From an uncultured Alistipes sp. (GTDB lineage: Bacteria > Bacteroidota > Bacteroidia > Bacteroidales > Rikenellaceae): a stretch of 28,701 nucleotides of DNA. Below, piece after piece: positions 8,229 through 15,831 of the stretch. Location of the stretch: NCBI GenBank assembly GCA_900544265.1, contig UQUQ01000027.1, positions 1 to 28,701 of the forward strand, read 5' to 3'. The notes below the pieces were generated by a model. The model was not told where the DNA came from and ran no database searches. It saw only the letters and a program-made list of their open reading frames with translations. Position numbers and translations under genes: made by a program. Numbering within the stretch: the first letter of the stretch is position 1; each line of letters begins with the position of its first letter.

Positions 8229-9356
8229 ATGTCCTTCACCAAGATACACCACTTTGAAAAGGAGGAGTACGCCGACATGCACCACGACACGGCGCTGAAC
8301 GTCACCGAAGGGGTCGAGAACCAGCCGATCGTCAACCCCCATTTCGTCCGCCGCCGCCGGCGCAGCCTCACGACGGCCGAATACGTCGAGGGAATCCTCG
8401 CGGGCAACATCACGACGCTGTCGCAGGCCATCACGCTCATCGAGTCGAGCAACCCGGCCCACTACGCCCAGGCGCAGGAGATCATCGAGCAGTGTCTGCC
8501 CCACGCCGGACACTCGGTGCGCATCGGCATCACGGGCGTACCGGGCGCCGGCAAGTCGACCTTCATCGAGGCCATCGGCAACATGGTCACCTCGCTGCGC
8601 CACAAGCTGGCCGTACTGGCCATCGACCCCTCGTCGGAGCGCAGCGGCGGCTCGATCCTCGGCGACAAGACCCGCATGGAGAGCATCAGCCACAACCCCG
8701 ACGTCTTCATCCGCCCCTCGCCCTCGGCCGGGTCGCTGGGCGGCGTGGCGCGCAAGACGCGCGAGACGATCGTGCTGTGCGAGGCGGCGGGCTTCGACGT
8801 GATCTTCATCGAGACGGTGGGGGTCGGGCAGTCCGAGACGGCCGTCCACTCGATGGTCGACCTGTTCATGCTGTTGCAGATCTCGGGTGCCGGCGACGAA
8901 CTGCAGGGCATCAAGCGCGGCATCATGGAGATGGCCGACCTGATGGTCATCACGAAGGCCGACGGCGAGAACATCCACAAGGCCGAGCTGGCCAAGACGC
9001 AGTTCCAGGGGGCCCTGCGCCTCTTCCCCGTACCGGAATCGGGCTGGCGCCCCAAGGTCTACACCTCGTCGGCCGTCACGGGCAGCGGTCTGGAGGAGGT
9101 ATGGAAGGGGGTCGAGGAGTACCTCGACCACATCCAGGCCAACGGCTACTTCCGCCACAACCGCAACCGGCAGAACAAATACTGGATGTACGAGTCGATC
9201 AACGAGGTGCTGCGCAACTCGTTCTACCACGATCCGGCCGTCGAGGCCCGCATCGGGGAGTACGAAAAGCGGGTGCTCGACGACAAGATATCCTCGTTCA
9301 TCGCGGCCAAGGAGTTGCTGGACCTCTATTTCGCCGACAAGGCCGCACACAAATAA
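8229..9356 (+). CDS. meaB: Methylmalonyl-CoA mutase-associated GTPase MeaB (ArgK family)
   Basis: MeaB is a G3E-family GTPase that gates cobalamin loading and protects B12-dependent methylmalonyl-CoA mutase from inactivation. The 375-residue protein has a Walker A motif GVPGAGKST at 103-111 and AIDPSSERSGGSILGDKTRM at 131-150. It also has ETVGVGQSE at 195-203, the switch III-like QISGAGDELQGIKRG near 217-231, and the base-recognition TKAD at about 242-245. ATG at 8229 is chosen: it follows the upstream stop by 2 nt, and the open frame further upstream runs through the neighbouring gene. About 40 residues precede the conserved core. The gene is divergent from mce-mmd, so both ends of methylmalonyl-CoA metabolism are clustered although mutA/mutB are not here. 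Confidence 0.95.
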   Translation: MSFTKIHHFEKEEYADMHHDTALNVTEGVENQPIVNPHFVRRRRRSLTTAEYVEGILAGNITTLSQAITLIESSNPAHYAQAQEIIEQCLPHAGHSVRIGITGVPGAGKSTFIEAIGNMVTSLRHKLAVLAIDPSSERSGGSILGDKTRMESISHNPDVFIRPSPSAGSLGGVARKTRETIVLCEAAGFDVIFIETVGVGQSETAVHSMVDLFMLLQISGAGDELQGIKRGIMEMADLMVITKADGENIHKAELAKTQFQGALRLFPVPESGWRPKVYTSSAVTGSGLEEVWKGVEEYLDHIQANGYFRHNRNRQNKYWMYESINEVLRNSFYHDPAVEARIGEYEKRVLDDKISSFIAAKELLDLYFADKAAHK

Positions 9357-9403
9357 TAATATGTCGCGGGAGGGGCCAAAGTGAGAAGCCCGCCCGGCAC
9401 CGA

Positions 9404-9437
9404 AAGGCGGAAAAGCGACCGGTCGCTTTTCCGCCTT
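9404..9437 (+). terminator. Terminator after meaB, 34-nt perfect palindrome
   Basis: AAGGCGGAAAAGCGACC (9404-9420) is followed directly by its exact reverse complement (9421-9437), giving about 15 paired bases around a tight loop. ATTTA follows, a weak T run. The hairpin is 47 nt after the meaB stop. Because the arm contains AAAA and TTTT, the stem itself supplies part of the U-rich tract. Termination could be bidirectional. Confidence 0.75.
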
Positions 9438-9596
9438 ATTTACTGAAGGTAGAGGAGACTTCCTCCGACCGGGGCCGAACGCAGACACACAAACGGTCCT
9501 CCGTCACCGTGCAGACGGCATCGGCTGCCGTCACCGAATTTTTGGGGAGCGGAAGCAAAAAAATGAAAAAAAACGTACAAGCGCAGATTTTTTGCT

Positions 9597-9604
9597 TATA
9601 TTTG
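9597..9604 (+). promoter_or_regulatory. Promoter -7 element of FN3 lipoprotein A, with a long leader
   Basis: TATATTTG fits TAnnTTTG. It is preceded by GATTTTTTGCT, and nearly the same block (GGATTTTTTCT) precedes the -7 element of paralogue B at 15968-15975. No clear TTTG lies 19 nt upstream. The gap between meaB and this gene (9357-9754) otherwise holds only the terminator, this promoter, a 10-bp palindrome GAACATGTTC at 9726-9735, and a leader of about 150 nt with no gene seen. Confidence 0.6.
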
Positions 9605-9754
9605 TTCGTCGACAACCGGCATTTTGCTAAAATTTGTAAATAGCGCCAGGTGTGTCGGCCGCTTTGCGGGACCTCCCCGAAACGATTTCGGCGCGGTGGA
9701 TATTCCCGGCAAAATGGCAGAAAAAGAACATGTTCCACCACAAATTTCAACACC

Positions 9755-11128
9755 ATGCAAAACAAACTCTTCACTCTTCTTTGCACGGGCCTGCTGGCCT
9801 TTGCATTGACGTCCTGCGACAAGAACGAGGACAACGACGCTCCGAGCTCGAAACTGGCCACCCCGGTTCTGAACATCACGGAGCAGCTCAGTGACGGATT
9901 CACCGTCAGCTGGCAGGCTGTAGAAAATGCATCCGGTTACAGCTATGTATTCGGATCCGAAGCCGAGAAGAGCACCACCGCCACTTCGGTGTCCTTCACC
10001 GATCTGGAGCCGGGAACCTATACCGTTAAGGTCAAGGCTATGTCCACGTCGACCGATTGGACCGATTCCGACTATTCCACGATTTCGGCTACCATCGAGG
10101 AGGGAGACCTCACGACGGACGAGCTGACCTTCACGTTCGACATCACCGACATCACCGCCACCAGCGCAGTCATCACCTGCACCCCGTCGGTCAACGACAA
10201 GACCTACTTCTTCGACTGCATGGAGAAGAGCCTGTACGACCAGATACACACCTCCGACGAGGCTTTCTCCGCCGCTCTTCTCGAAAGCCTGGAGGCCATG
10301 GGTGCGGAGTACGGCATGACGCTCGAGCAGGTTCTCTCGCAGCTGCTGTCTACGGGCGTTGACGTATGGGATCCGAATGGCCTCAAGTCTTCGACCGAAC
10401 ATGTAGCCTATGCGTTCGGCCTCAACACGGACGGAACGGTCACGACGGCCATTGCCACGAAGAGCTTCACGACCAAGGAGGCTGCGGGCGGCTCCGACAC
10501 CGGCAGCTGGCTCGGCGAATGGGATGCCACCTCGACCGGCTCGCTCGTGTGGAATATCAGCGGGCAGTATCTGGAAGCCTCTTATGATGAGAACCGCCCC
10601 ATGGACCTTCACTTCTCCATCACCGAGGAGCAGGGACAGACGCTTCTCTACGGCTGGAGCCAGGTGGACAGCTCGCTCCCGGCCCTCTGTGAGGTCAACG
10701 AGAACGGCGATCTCGAGGTCTATGCTGGAGTCACCGTAGGTTCCGAGAATCAGGGATACACCCCGACATGGTCGGCCTACTGCCTCATCAACGGCTCGGA
10801 TTACTCGCTCGTCACGGGTACCTATCCCGCCTACACGTTCAGCATGAACGGGGATCAGATCACCTGCCAGCGCTATACGGGTGAGCTTCAGTCCGGCGAA
10901 ACCTTCCAGGCCCTTTCGCTGGAGGTATACGCGCTGGGCGAGACCCAGTACGCGGTTTACGGCGAAACATTCCCCATATACTTCGTAGCCGGCGATATCG
11001 CAATGACCCGGGCTGCCGGTACGGGCTCGATGAAGGCCGCTGCCGTATGCAAGGCCGCCCGGAAGCCCGCTGCCGCCAAGCTGCTGCACACCTCCTACGC
11101 ACTGAACAACATGCGGGCCGCCAAATAA
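9755..11128 (+). CDS. FN3-domain lipoprotein A, probably on the cell surface
   Basis: The 457-residue protein starts MQNKLFTLLCTGLLAFALTS and then Cys21, a lipoprotein signal peptide. It is followed by DKNEDND, an acidic stretch like the Bacteroidetes surface-export signal. Residues about 35-116 form one fibronectin type III-like domain (TPVLNITEQLSDGFTVSW, then EPGTYTVKVKA). A second beta-rich domain (about 122-240) contains DITDITATSAVITCTPS. A third (about 250-420) starts SWLGEWDATSTG. The tail (421-457) is basic and alanine-rich. It is a paralogue of the minus-strand gene at 14157-15788: a 29-residue stretch starting LLYGWSQVDSSLP (297-325) is identical in both. Function is unknown; binding or adhesion is a guess from the FN3 fold. 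The frame is open further upstream, but the signal peptide fixes the start. Confidence 0.82.
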   Translation: MQNKLFTLLCTGLLAFALTSCDKNEDNDAPSSKLATPVLNITEQLSDGFTVSWQAVENASGYSYVFGSEAEKSTTATSVSFTDLEPGTYTVKVKAMSTSTDWTDSDYSTISATIEEGDLTTDELTFTFDITDITATSAVITCTPSVNDKTYFFDCMEKSLYDQIHTSDEAFSAALLESLEAMGAEYGMTLEQVLSQLLSTGVDVWDPNGLKSSTEHVAYAFGLNTDGTVTTAIATKSFTTKEAAGGSDTGSWLGEWDATSTGSLVWNISGQYLEASYDENRPMDLHFSITEEQGQTLLYGWSQVDSSLPALCEVNENGDLEVYAGVTVGSENQGYTPTWSAYCLINGSDYSLVTGTYPAYTFSMNGDQITCQRYTGELQSGETFQALSLEVYALGETQYAVYGETFPIYFVAGDIAMTRAAGTGSMKAAAVCKAARKPAAAKLLHTSYALNNMRAAK

Positions 11129-11187
11129 GGCACCACGGAACACGCTGCGCCGGCAGCTCGGAAGAGCCGACGGCAGCAGGGACACAG

Positions 11188-11221
11188 GCACCCCGGGAGA
11201 TTCCCGGGGTGCTTCGTTTTT
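11188..11221 (+). terminator. Intrinsic terminator of FN3 lipoprotein A
   Basis: GCACCCCGGGA (11188-11198) pairs perfectly with TCCCGGGGTGC (11202-11212) around a 3-nt loop, and TTCGTTTTT follows. The same 11-base arms form the terminator of paralogue B at 14070-14096. Confidence 0.9.
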
Positions 11222-11522
11222 GTTCGCGATAGCTTACGGAACCGGCTCCGACAGCGGCACCGGGCCGGATCTGCGTATGATTGCTCGCGAAGGTTGAGCC
11301 CGGGCAGGACCAGCACCGCCGGAGTTCCGCATCTACGCCGGAGCCTGTACCGTCTCAAAATCGGACCGCTGAAACCGATTCTCCGAAACCCGCGCCACAG
11401 GAACCGGGCCGCTGTCGCCCTGCGCCGCATCGCCGCCGAAACCAGATCGCCGAAACCGGACCGCCGCTGATTCCGAAGGAAAAAAGTTGACAGCAGGAAA
11501 CCGGTTTTTGGCTTTTTTTGGG
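11222..11522. other. Intergenic GC-rich stretch with short repeated words
   Basis: No gene is credible here on either strand. The stretch is GC-rich and repeats words such as CCGGAG, CCGAAACC and GAACCGG at irregular spacing, for example GCCGAAACC at two places near 11435-11460. The composition resembles the intergenic stretch at 25140-25470. The final 40 bases turn AT-rich toward the deaminase promoter. Confidence 0.5.
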
Positions 11523-11530
11523 TAATTTTG
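11523..11530 (+). promoter_or_regulatory. Promoter -7 element of the lipidated deaminase
   Basis: TAATTTTG fits TAnnTTTG and is preceded by T-rich sequence. The start is predicted near 11534, giving a leader of about 31 nt to the ATG at 11565. This supports the upstream start codon that adds the lipoprotein signal. No exact TTTG at 19 nt spacing was found. Confidence 0.6.
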
Positions 11531-11564
11531 CCGCCGAAAACATCAAAATTCAACCGTTCAGCGT

Positions 11565-12176
11565 ATGAAACGTCTGTTTTACCTGTTTGCAGTCCTCGCC
11601 CTTGCGGCGGGCTGCGGAACCCGAACCGGTCAGCCTGCCGGGGCAGCCTCCGACGACGATGCCGTCACCGTGCAGCCGGCCGACAGTGCGCTCCTTTCGG
11701 GTGAAGTGCTCACCGACGAGGAGCTGATGCGCGAGGCGATCCGCCTCTCGGAAGAGAATGTCCGGGCCGGCGGCGGTCCCTTCGGCGCCGTGATCGCCCA
11801 TGACGGCCGGATCATCGCCCGGGGTGCGAACCGCGTGACTCCGAACCACGACCCGACGGCCCATGCCGAGATCAGCGCCATCCGTGCGGCCTGCCAGGCC
11901 CTCGGGACCTTCGATCTGACGGGCTGCACGATCTACTCCTCGTGCGAGCCCTGCCCGATGTGTCTCGGCGCCATCTACTGGGCCCACCTCGACAAGCTCT
12001 ACTACGGCAACGACCAGCACGACGCCGCGCTCATCGGCTTCGACGACGCCTTCATCTACGAGGAGCTGGCGCTCGATCCCGCACAGCGGCGCCTGAAGGC
12101 GCAGGAGCTGCTGCCCGAAGAGGCTTTCGGCGCCTTCCGGCTCTGGATGGAGAAGAGCGACAAGGTCGAATATTGA
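11565..12176 (+). CDS. Guanine-deaminase-like CDA enzyme with a lipoprotein signal peptide
   Basis: The catalytic part (about residues 50-203) closely follows bacterial guanine deaminase. It has GGPFGAVIAHDG at 70-81, the zinc motif HAE (His100, Glu102) within DPTAHAEISAIRAAC, and PCPMC (Cys130, Cys133) followed by LGAIYWA. GFDDAFIYEE lies near 158 and the C-terminus is KVEY. Such enzymes deaminate guanine to xanthine in the cytosol. Here the protein instead begins MKRLFYLFAVLALAAGCGTR, a lipoprotein signal peptide with lipid Cys17. A linker containing SDDD follows, so it should be anchored outside the inner membrane. The promoter 31 nt upstream supports this start. The family is certain; guanine as substrate is likely but not proven, as tRNA and other nucleobase deaminases share the motifs. 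Confidence 0.88.
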   Translation: MKRLFYLFAVLALAAGCGTRTGQPAGAASDDDAVTVQPADSALLSGEVLTDEELMREAIRLSEENVRAGGGPFGAVIAHDGRIIARGANRVTPNHDPTAHAEISAIRAACQALGTFDLTGCTIYSSCEPCPMCLGAIYWAHLDKLYYGNDQHDAALIGFDDAFIYEELALDPAQRRLKAQELLPEEAFGAFRLWMEKSDKVEY

Positions 12177-12231
12177 TTCTTCCGCAGGGGCGCGCAAACC
12201 CGCACGCTCCTGCGCAGCAAGACGACGACTG

Positions 12232-12265
12232 CCGGATGCGGAGGCCCCGCATCCGGTATTTTTTT
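12232..12265 (+). terminator. Intrinsic terminator of the deaminase gene
   Basis: CCGGATGCGG (12232-12241) pairs with CCGCATCCGG (12247-12256) around a 5-nt loop, followed by TA and seven T (12259-12265). It separates the deaminase from the sirtuin transcript. Confidence 0.93.
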
Positions 12266-12300
12266 GACGCGGGCGCATGCCGACGGACGGGGATTTTCCG

Positions 12301-12308
12301 TATATTTG
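12301..12308 (+). promoter_or_regulatory. Promoter -7 element of the sirtuin gene
   Basis: TATATTTG matches TAnnTTTG exactly and lies 23 nt before the ATG at 12332. The start is predicted near 12312. No TTTG lies at the usual distance. Confidence 0.6.
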
Positions 12309-12331
12309 TCCGTAAGAAAGGAGTTTTTGTC

Positions 12332-13018
12332 ATGAAAAAGATCGTGGTCTTCACCGGCGCGGGAATGAGCGCCGACAGCGGCATCGCTACCTTCCGCGAT
12401 GCGGACGGCCTGTGGGCCAACTACCGGATCGAGGATGTCTGCACGCCCGAGGCGCTGGTCCGCAACCGGGCGCTGGTGATCGATTTCTACAACATGCGCC
12501 GCCGCGAGATGCTCGCCGCGCAGCCCAATGCCGGACACCTCGCCATTGCGGGGCTGGAGCGCGACTTCGACGTCGAGGTGGTGACGCAGAATGTCGACAA
12601 CCTGCACGAGCGGGCCGGGTCGACCCGCGTGACCCACCTGCACGGCGAGCTGCGCAAGCTGCGGTCGATGCGCAACCCCGACGTGATCGTTCCGATCGAG
12701 GGGTGGGAGCAGCCGCTCGACGCCACAGGGCCCGACGGTGCCCTGCTGCGTCCGCACATCGTCTTTTTCGGCGAGCCGGTGCCGATGTTCGAGCGGGCCG
12801 CCGGGATCGCCGCGCAGGCCGAGGTGATGGTCGTCGTGGGGACGTCGCTGGCGGTTTATCCCGCCGCGTCGCTCGTGCGCTACGTGCGGCCCGAGGTGCC
12901 GATCTACCTGGTCGATCCGGGAAATCCCGACGTGTCGGGCATCCGCAATCCGCTGACGGTCATTCGCAAGCGGGCGGCCGAGGGGGTTCCCGAGCTGGTC
13001 GAACTGCTGCGGCGGTAA
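12332..13018 (+). CDS. cobB: Sir2-family NAD-dependent protein deacylase (zinc-less, YxxR type)
   Basis: Sirtuins remove acyl groups from lysines using NAD+. The 228-residue cytosolic protein has the NAD-binding GAGMSADSGIATFR (9-22), TQNVDNLHERAG (85-96), the catalytic His104 in HLHGEL, and GTSLAVYPAASL (170-181). FYNMRR contains Tyr53 and Arg56, the YxxR pair that binds succinyl or malonyl groups in SIRT5 and E. coli CobB. Desuccinylase activity is therefore plausible. The small domain (about 105-145) has no cysteine, so the usual structural zinc is missing; Bacteroidetes sirtuins of this size are often like this. The gene has its own promoter, lies between a terminator and a 332-nt gap, and appears monocistronic. 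A regulatory link with the succinate/propionate genes nearby is only a suggestion. Confidence 0.92.
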   Translation: MKKIVVFTGAGMSADSGIATFRDADGLWANYRIEDVCTPEALVRNRALVIDFYNMRRREMLAAQPNAGHLAIAGLERDFDVEVVTQNVDNLHERAGSTRVTHLHGELRKLRSMRNPDVIVPIEGWEQPLDATGPDGALLRPHIVFFGEPVPMFERAAGIAAQAEVMVVVGTSLAVYPAASLVRYVRPEVPIYLVDPGNPDVSGIRNPLTVIRKRAAEGVPELVELLRR

Positions 13019-13096
13019 TCCGGCGCGGAGGACAGCTCCCCGCGCGGCGGCAGGGCCTTGTGCAGCGGACAGCTTCTGATGCAGCTGGGCGCCTCT

Positions 13097-13161
13097 TTGC
13101 CCGGTGGCAATTCTTGGCATGCGGCGGGGTGTACCTTGCCCGGCGGACAATTCTTGGCATG
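13097..13161. repeat. Two imperfect direct repeats in the sirtuin-TRIC gap
   Basis: TTGCCCGGTGGCAATTCTTG (13097 on) recurs as TTGCCCGGCGGACAATTCTT (13136 on), and both end in TTGGCATG. The 14 bases CAATTCTTGGCATG are exact in both; the period is about 39-40 nt. The TTGCC(C)GGCGG core resembles the repeats at 19223-19395. The rest of the 332-nt gap (13019-13350) is GC-rich with no gene seen, apart from the promoter at 13296. Confidence 0.65.
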
Positions 13162-13295
13162 ACGGGTCGCTCCCGGCACGGCTTCGGTGCGGCGGAAGGG
13201 TGCGGACTGCCCCTTTCCGAGGATCGTGCGGCGCCTCTTTCCGGAAAAAAGCGTTGCCGGGAGCCGCTGCCGGGATTTTTCTGAGAAAGGTTTTC

Positions 13296-13303
13296 TATCT
13301 TTG
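13296..13303 (+). promoter_or_regulatory. Promoter -7 element of the TRIC-family gene
   Basis: TATCTTTG matches TAnnTTTG and lies 47 nt before the ATG at 13351. A T-rich block at 13276-13280 stands near the -33 position but is not an exact TTTG. Confidence 0.6.
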
Positions 13304-13350
13304 CAGCCTGATTTTTGCGGGGATCACCCGACAGAAACGGACTGCGAATC

Positions 13351-13965
13351 ATGAGCGTATACTTTATTCTTGAGATGCTGGGGACGCTGGCCTTCGCCAT
13401 CAGCGGCATCCGGCTCGCCTCGGCCAAGCGTTTCGACTGGTTCGGGGCCTACGTCGTGGGCTTCACGACGGCCATCGGCGGCGGTACGCTGCGCGACGTG
13501 ATGCTCTCGATGACCCCGTTCTGGATGCTCGACAGCGTCTACCTCGTCGTCACGGCCGTCGCACTGGGCATCGTCATCGTGCTGGGCCGCTACCTCATCC
13601 GACTCAACAACACCTTCTTCATCTTCGACGCCATCGGACTGGGGCTCTTCACGGTCGTCGGCATCGAGAAGACCCTCGCGGCGGGCTTTCCGCTCTGGGT
13701 CGCCATCATCATGGGCACCCTCACGGGCGCTGCGGGCGGCGTGCTGCGCGACATCCTCATCAACGAGGAGCCGCTCATCTTCCGCAAGGAGATCTACGCC
13801 CTGGCATGTGTCTTCGGCGGCGTGGTCTTCTGGGCCTGCGAGCAGGTAGGCATCACGGGCGCCGTGCTGCAGATCACCACGGCCGCGGCGGTCATCGCCC
13901 TGCGCATCGTCGCCGTGCACTACGGGCTGAAGCTGCCGACGCTCAAGGGCGAAGAGAAGCGGTAG
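13351..13965 (+). CDS. TRIC/UPF0126-family membrane protein (YadS/YicG type)
   Basis: Proteins of this family form trimeric cation channels in the inner membrane; some bacterial members conduct K+, but the physiological role is unsettled. The 204-residue protein has seven predicted transmembrane segments arranged as two similar halves. Each half carries the glycine-rich signature: GFTTAIGGGTLRDVML near 39-54, and GTLTGAAGGVLRDILI near 126-141. It starts MSVYFILEMLGTLAFAISGI. ATG at 13351 is chosen over a longer open frame because the first helix begins there. Length matches the family. It appears monocistronic, and no clear plus-strand terminator follows. Confidence 0.9.
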   Translation: MSVYFILEMLGTLAFAISGIRLASAKRFDWFGAYVVGFTTAIGGGTLRDVMLSMTPFWMLDSVYLVVTAVALGIVIVLGRYLIRLNNTFFIFDAIGLGLFTVVGIEKTLAAGFPLWVAIIMGTLTGAAGGVLRDILINEEPLIFRKEIYALACVFGGVVFWACEQVGITGAVLQITTAAAVIALRIVAVHYGLKLPTLKGEEKR

Positions 13966-14060
13966 ACCGGGCGGCTGCGATCATCCGGGTTCTTCGTCGG
14001 CCCCTTCCGGAGATTCGGACCGGAGCTTCTGCCGGACCCGCTTCCGTAATCTGTACAAGC

Positions 14061-14096
14061 GAAAAGAAAGCACCCCGGGAGGGATTCCCGGGGTGC
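14061..14096 (-). terminator. Intrinsic terminator of FN3 lipoprotein B
   Basis: On the minus strand GCACCCCGGGA (14096-14086) pairs with TCCCGGGGTGC (14080-14070) around a 5-nt loop, followed by TTTCTTTTC (14069-14061). The arms are identical to the terminator of paralogue A, so the terminator was duplicated with the gene or kept alike by recombination. It lies 60 nt after the stop at 14157. Confidence 0.85.
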
Positions 14097-14156
14097 CTGC
14101 GTTCCGGCCGGCCGTCGGGTCCGGAGGGACCGACGAGCGGCTTTGCTTGCGATGCT

Positions 14157-15788
14157 TTAGTTCATTGCCCGCATGTTGGTCAGAACATAGGAGCTCGGGA
14201 GCAGCCTCCCGGGCGCCACGGATTTTTGAGCCGTCCTTAACGCCATCGCAAGCTTTGTCGAATTCAACCCGGCCGCCTTGGTCATCGTGATGTCGCCCGC
14301 CACATAGTATGAGGGGAAATCCTGACCGTAAATCGCATACTGATTATCGGACAAGGCGTAGATCTCCAGTGAAACGACCCGGATGGATTCTCCGCCTGAA
14401 AGGCTGCCTTCATAACGCGTGCTGGTGGCCCTGTCGCCGCTCATGCGGAACGTATAGGCGGGATATGTCCCCGTAATCAGACCGAAATCCGCGTCTATGG
14501 AGCAGTAGGCCGACCACGTCGGAATGTATCCCTGATTTTCGGAGCCCACGCTGATGCCTGCATAGACCTCGAGGTCGCCGTTCTCGTTGACTTCACACAG
14601 GGCGGGAAGCGAGCTGTCCACCTGGCTCCAGCCGTAGAGAAGAATCTGACCCTGCTCCTCGGTGATGGTGAATCGGAGGTTCATGGGGCTGTTTTCTTTG
14701 TAGGAAGGTATCAGATACGCCCCTTCCAGCGCCCATTCGAGCGTGCCGGTCGAGGTAGCTTCCCACTCGCCGAACCATTTGTCGACTTCAGGGTTCTCCG
14801 CTCTGGCTTCGGTCGTGAAGCTCTTGGTATACAAGGCCGAGATGACCGTCCCGCTCATGTCGATTCCGAGGGCGTAGACCACATACTCGGTCGAAGGGGA
14901 AAGACCTTCGGGTTTCCACATGCAAGGGCCTGCGCAAAGCAGCTGCGTGAGCACCTCTTCAAGGGACAAGCCATACGCCGCAGCCATGGATTTCATGCTC
15001 TCGATGATGGTGGTGGAGAAAGCCTCGTCGGAGGTGTAATATTGGTCGAACACGCTCTTCTCCATGCAGTCGAAGTAAAAGGTACTGCTGTTGTCGGACG
15101 GAGTGCACGTAATGGTTGCACTGTTGGCGGTAATGTCGGTCACGTCGATCGTAATGGTCAGCTCCGCCTCCGGAGCGGCCTCGATGGTAGCGGAAACCGA
15201 GGCGAAATCCGAATCGGTCCACTCGGCCGAATCGGATACGGCCTTGACCTGGACGGTATAGGTTCCCGGCTCCAGGCTGCCGAAGGTCACCGAAGTGTCC
15301 GTCGTGCGCTGCTCGGCGTCGTCCCCGAATACATAGCTGTAACCGGCAGCATGCTCAACAGCCTGCCAGCTGACGGTGAATCCGTCGTCGGACTGTTCCG
15401 TCACGCTCAAAACCGGGGTCTCCAGTTTCGAGGGGGCGGCCGCCTCGACGGTAACCATAATCGTGGTGAAGCCGGAATCGGTCCAATCGGACGAAACGGG
15501 TACAGCCTTGACCTGGACGGTGTAGGTGCCGGGGTCCAGATCGCTGAAGGTCAACGAAGTGTCCGTCGTGCCTTGCTCGGCCTCCGTCTCGAATACATAG
15601 CGATAACCGGCCGCATTCTGAACAGCCGGCCAGCTGATGGTGAATCCGTCGCTGAACTGCTCCGTTACGCTCAAAACCGGAGCATCCAGCTCCGTGGCCT
15701 TGTTGTACGCGTCCTCGATCATGTCGCAGGACGTCAATGCAAAGGCCAGCAGGCCTGATCAAAGAGTTGTGATGAGTTTGTTTTGCAT
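14157..15788 (-). pseudogene. FN3 lipoprotein B, broken by a TGA in the signal peptide
   Basis: This is a paralogue of lipoprotein A. From ATG at 15788 the frame reads MQNKLITTL, then TGA (15761-15759), then SGLLAFALTSCDMIED. The region around the stop aligns with A, where the corresponding codon is TGC (Cys10). After the stop the frame is open for 533 codons. It has lipid Cys21, two FN3-like domains (about 34-116 and 121-205; A has one), the DVTDITANSATITCTPS domain, and a C-terminal domain nearly identical to A in places. Translation from a later codon such as TTG at 15737 would lose the signal peptide. Promoter and terminator are intact, so inactivation looks recent; a sequencing or assembly error, or strain-level polymorphism, is equally possible. 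If functional it would be a surface lipoprotein of about 543 residues. Confidence 0.75.
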
Positions 15789-15831
15789 AGGGTTATTGTT
15801 TTTTGATGGGAATGGGTCTGTTGCGGTCCTC

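Noticed and set aside
13097..13161. CRISPR array
   Set aside because: Only two imperfect units with a spacer of about 14 nt; no cas genes; repeats and spacing do not fit.
15735..15737. TTG as the true start of FN3 lipoprotein B
   Set aside because: It would leave only MTS before the lipid cysteine and so no signal peptide, whereas the upstream DNA still matches the full signal of paralogue A.
15759..15761. TGA read as selenocysteine or as a reassigned codon
   Set aside because: The position is in a signal peptide, where selenocysteine has no use; no SECIS-like element is evident. TGA ends other genes here, such as ffh and the lipoprotein at 27455, so it is a normal stop.
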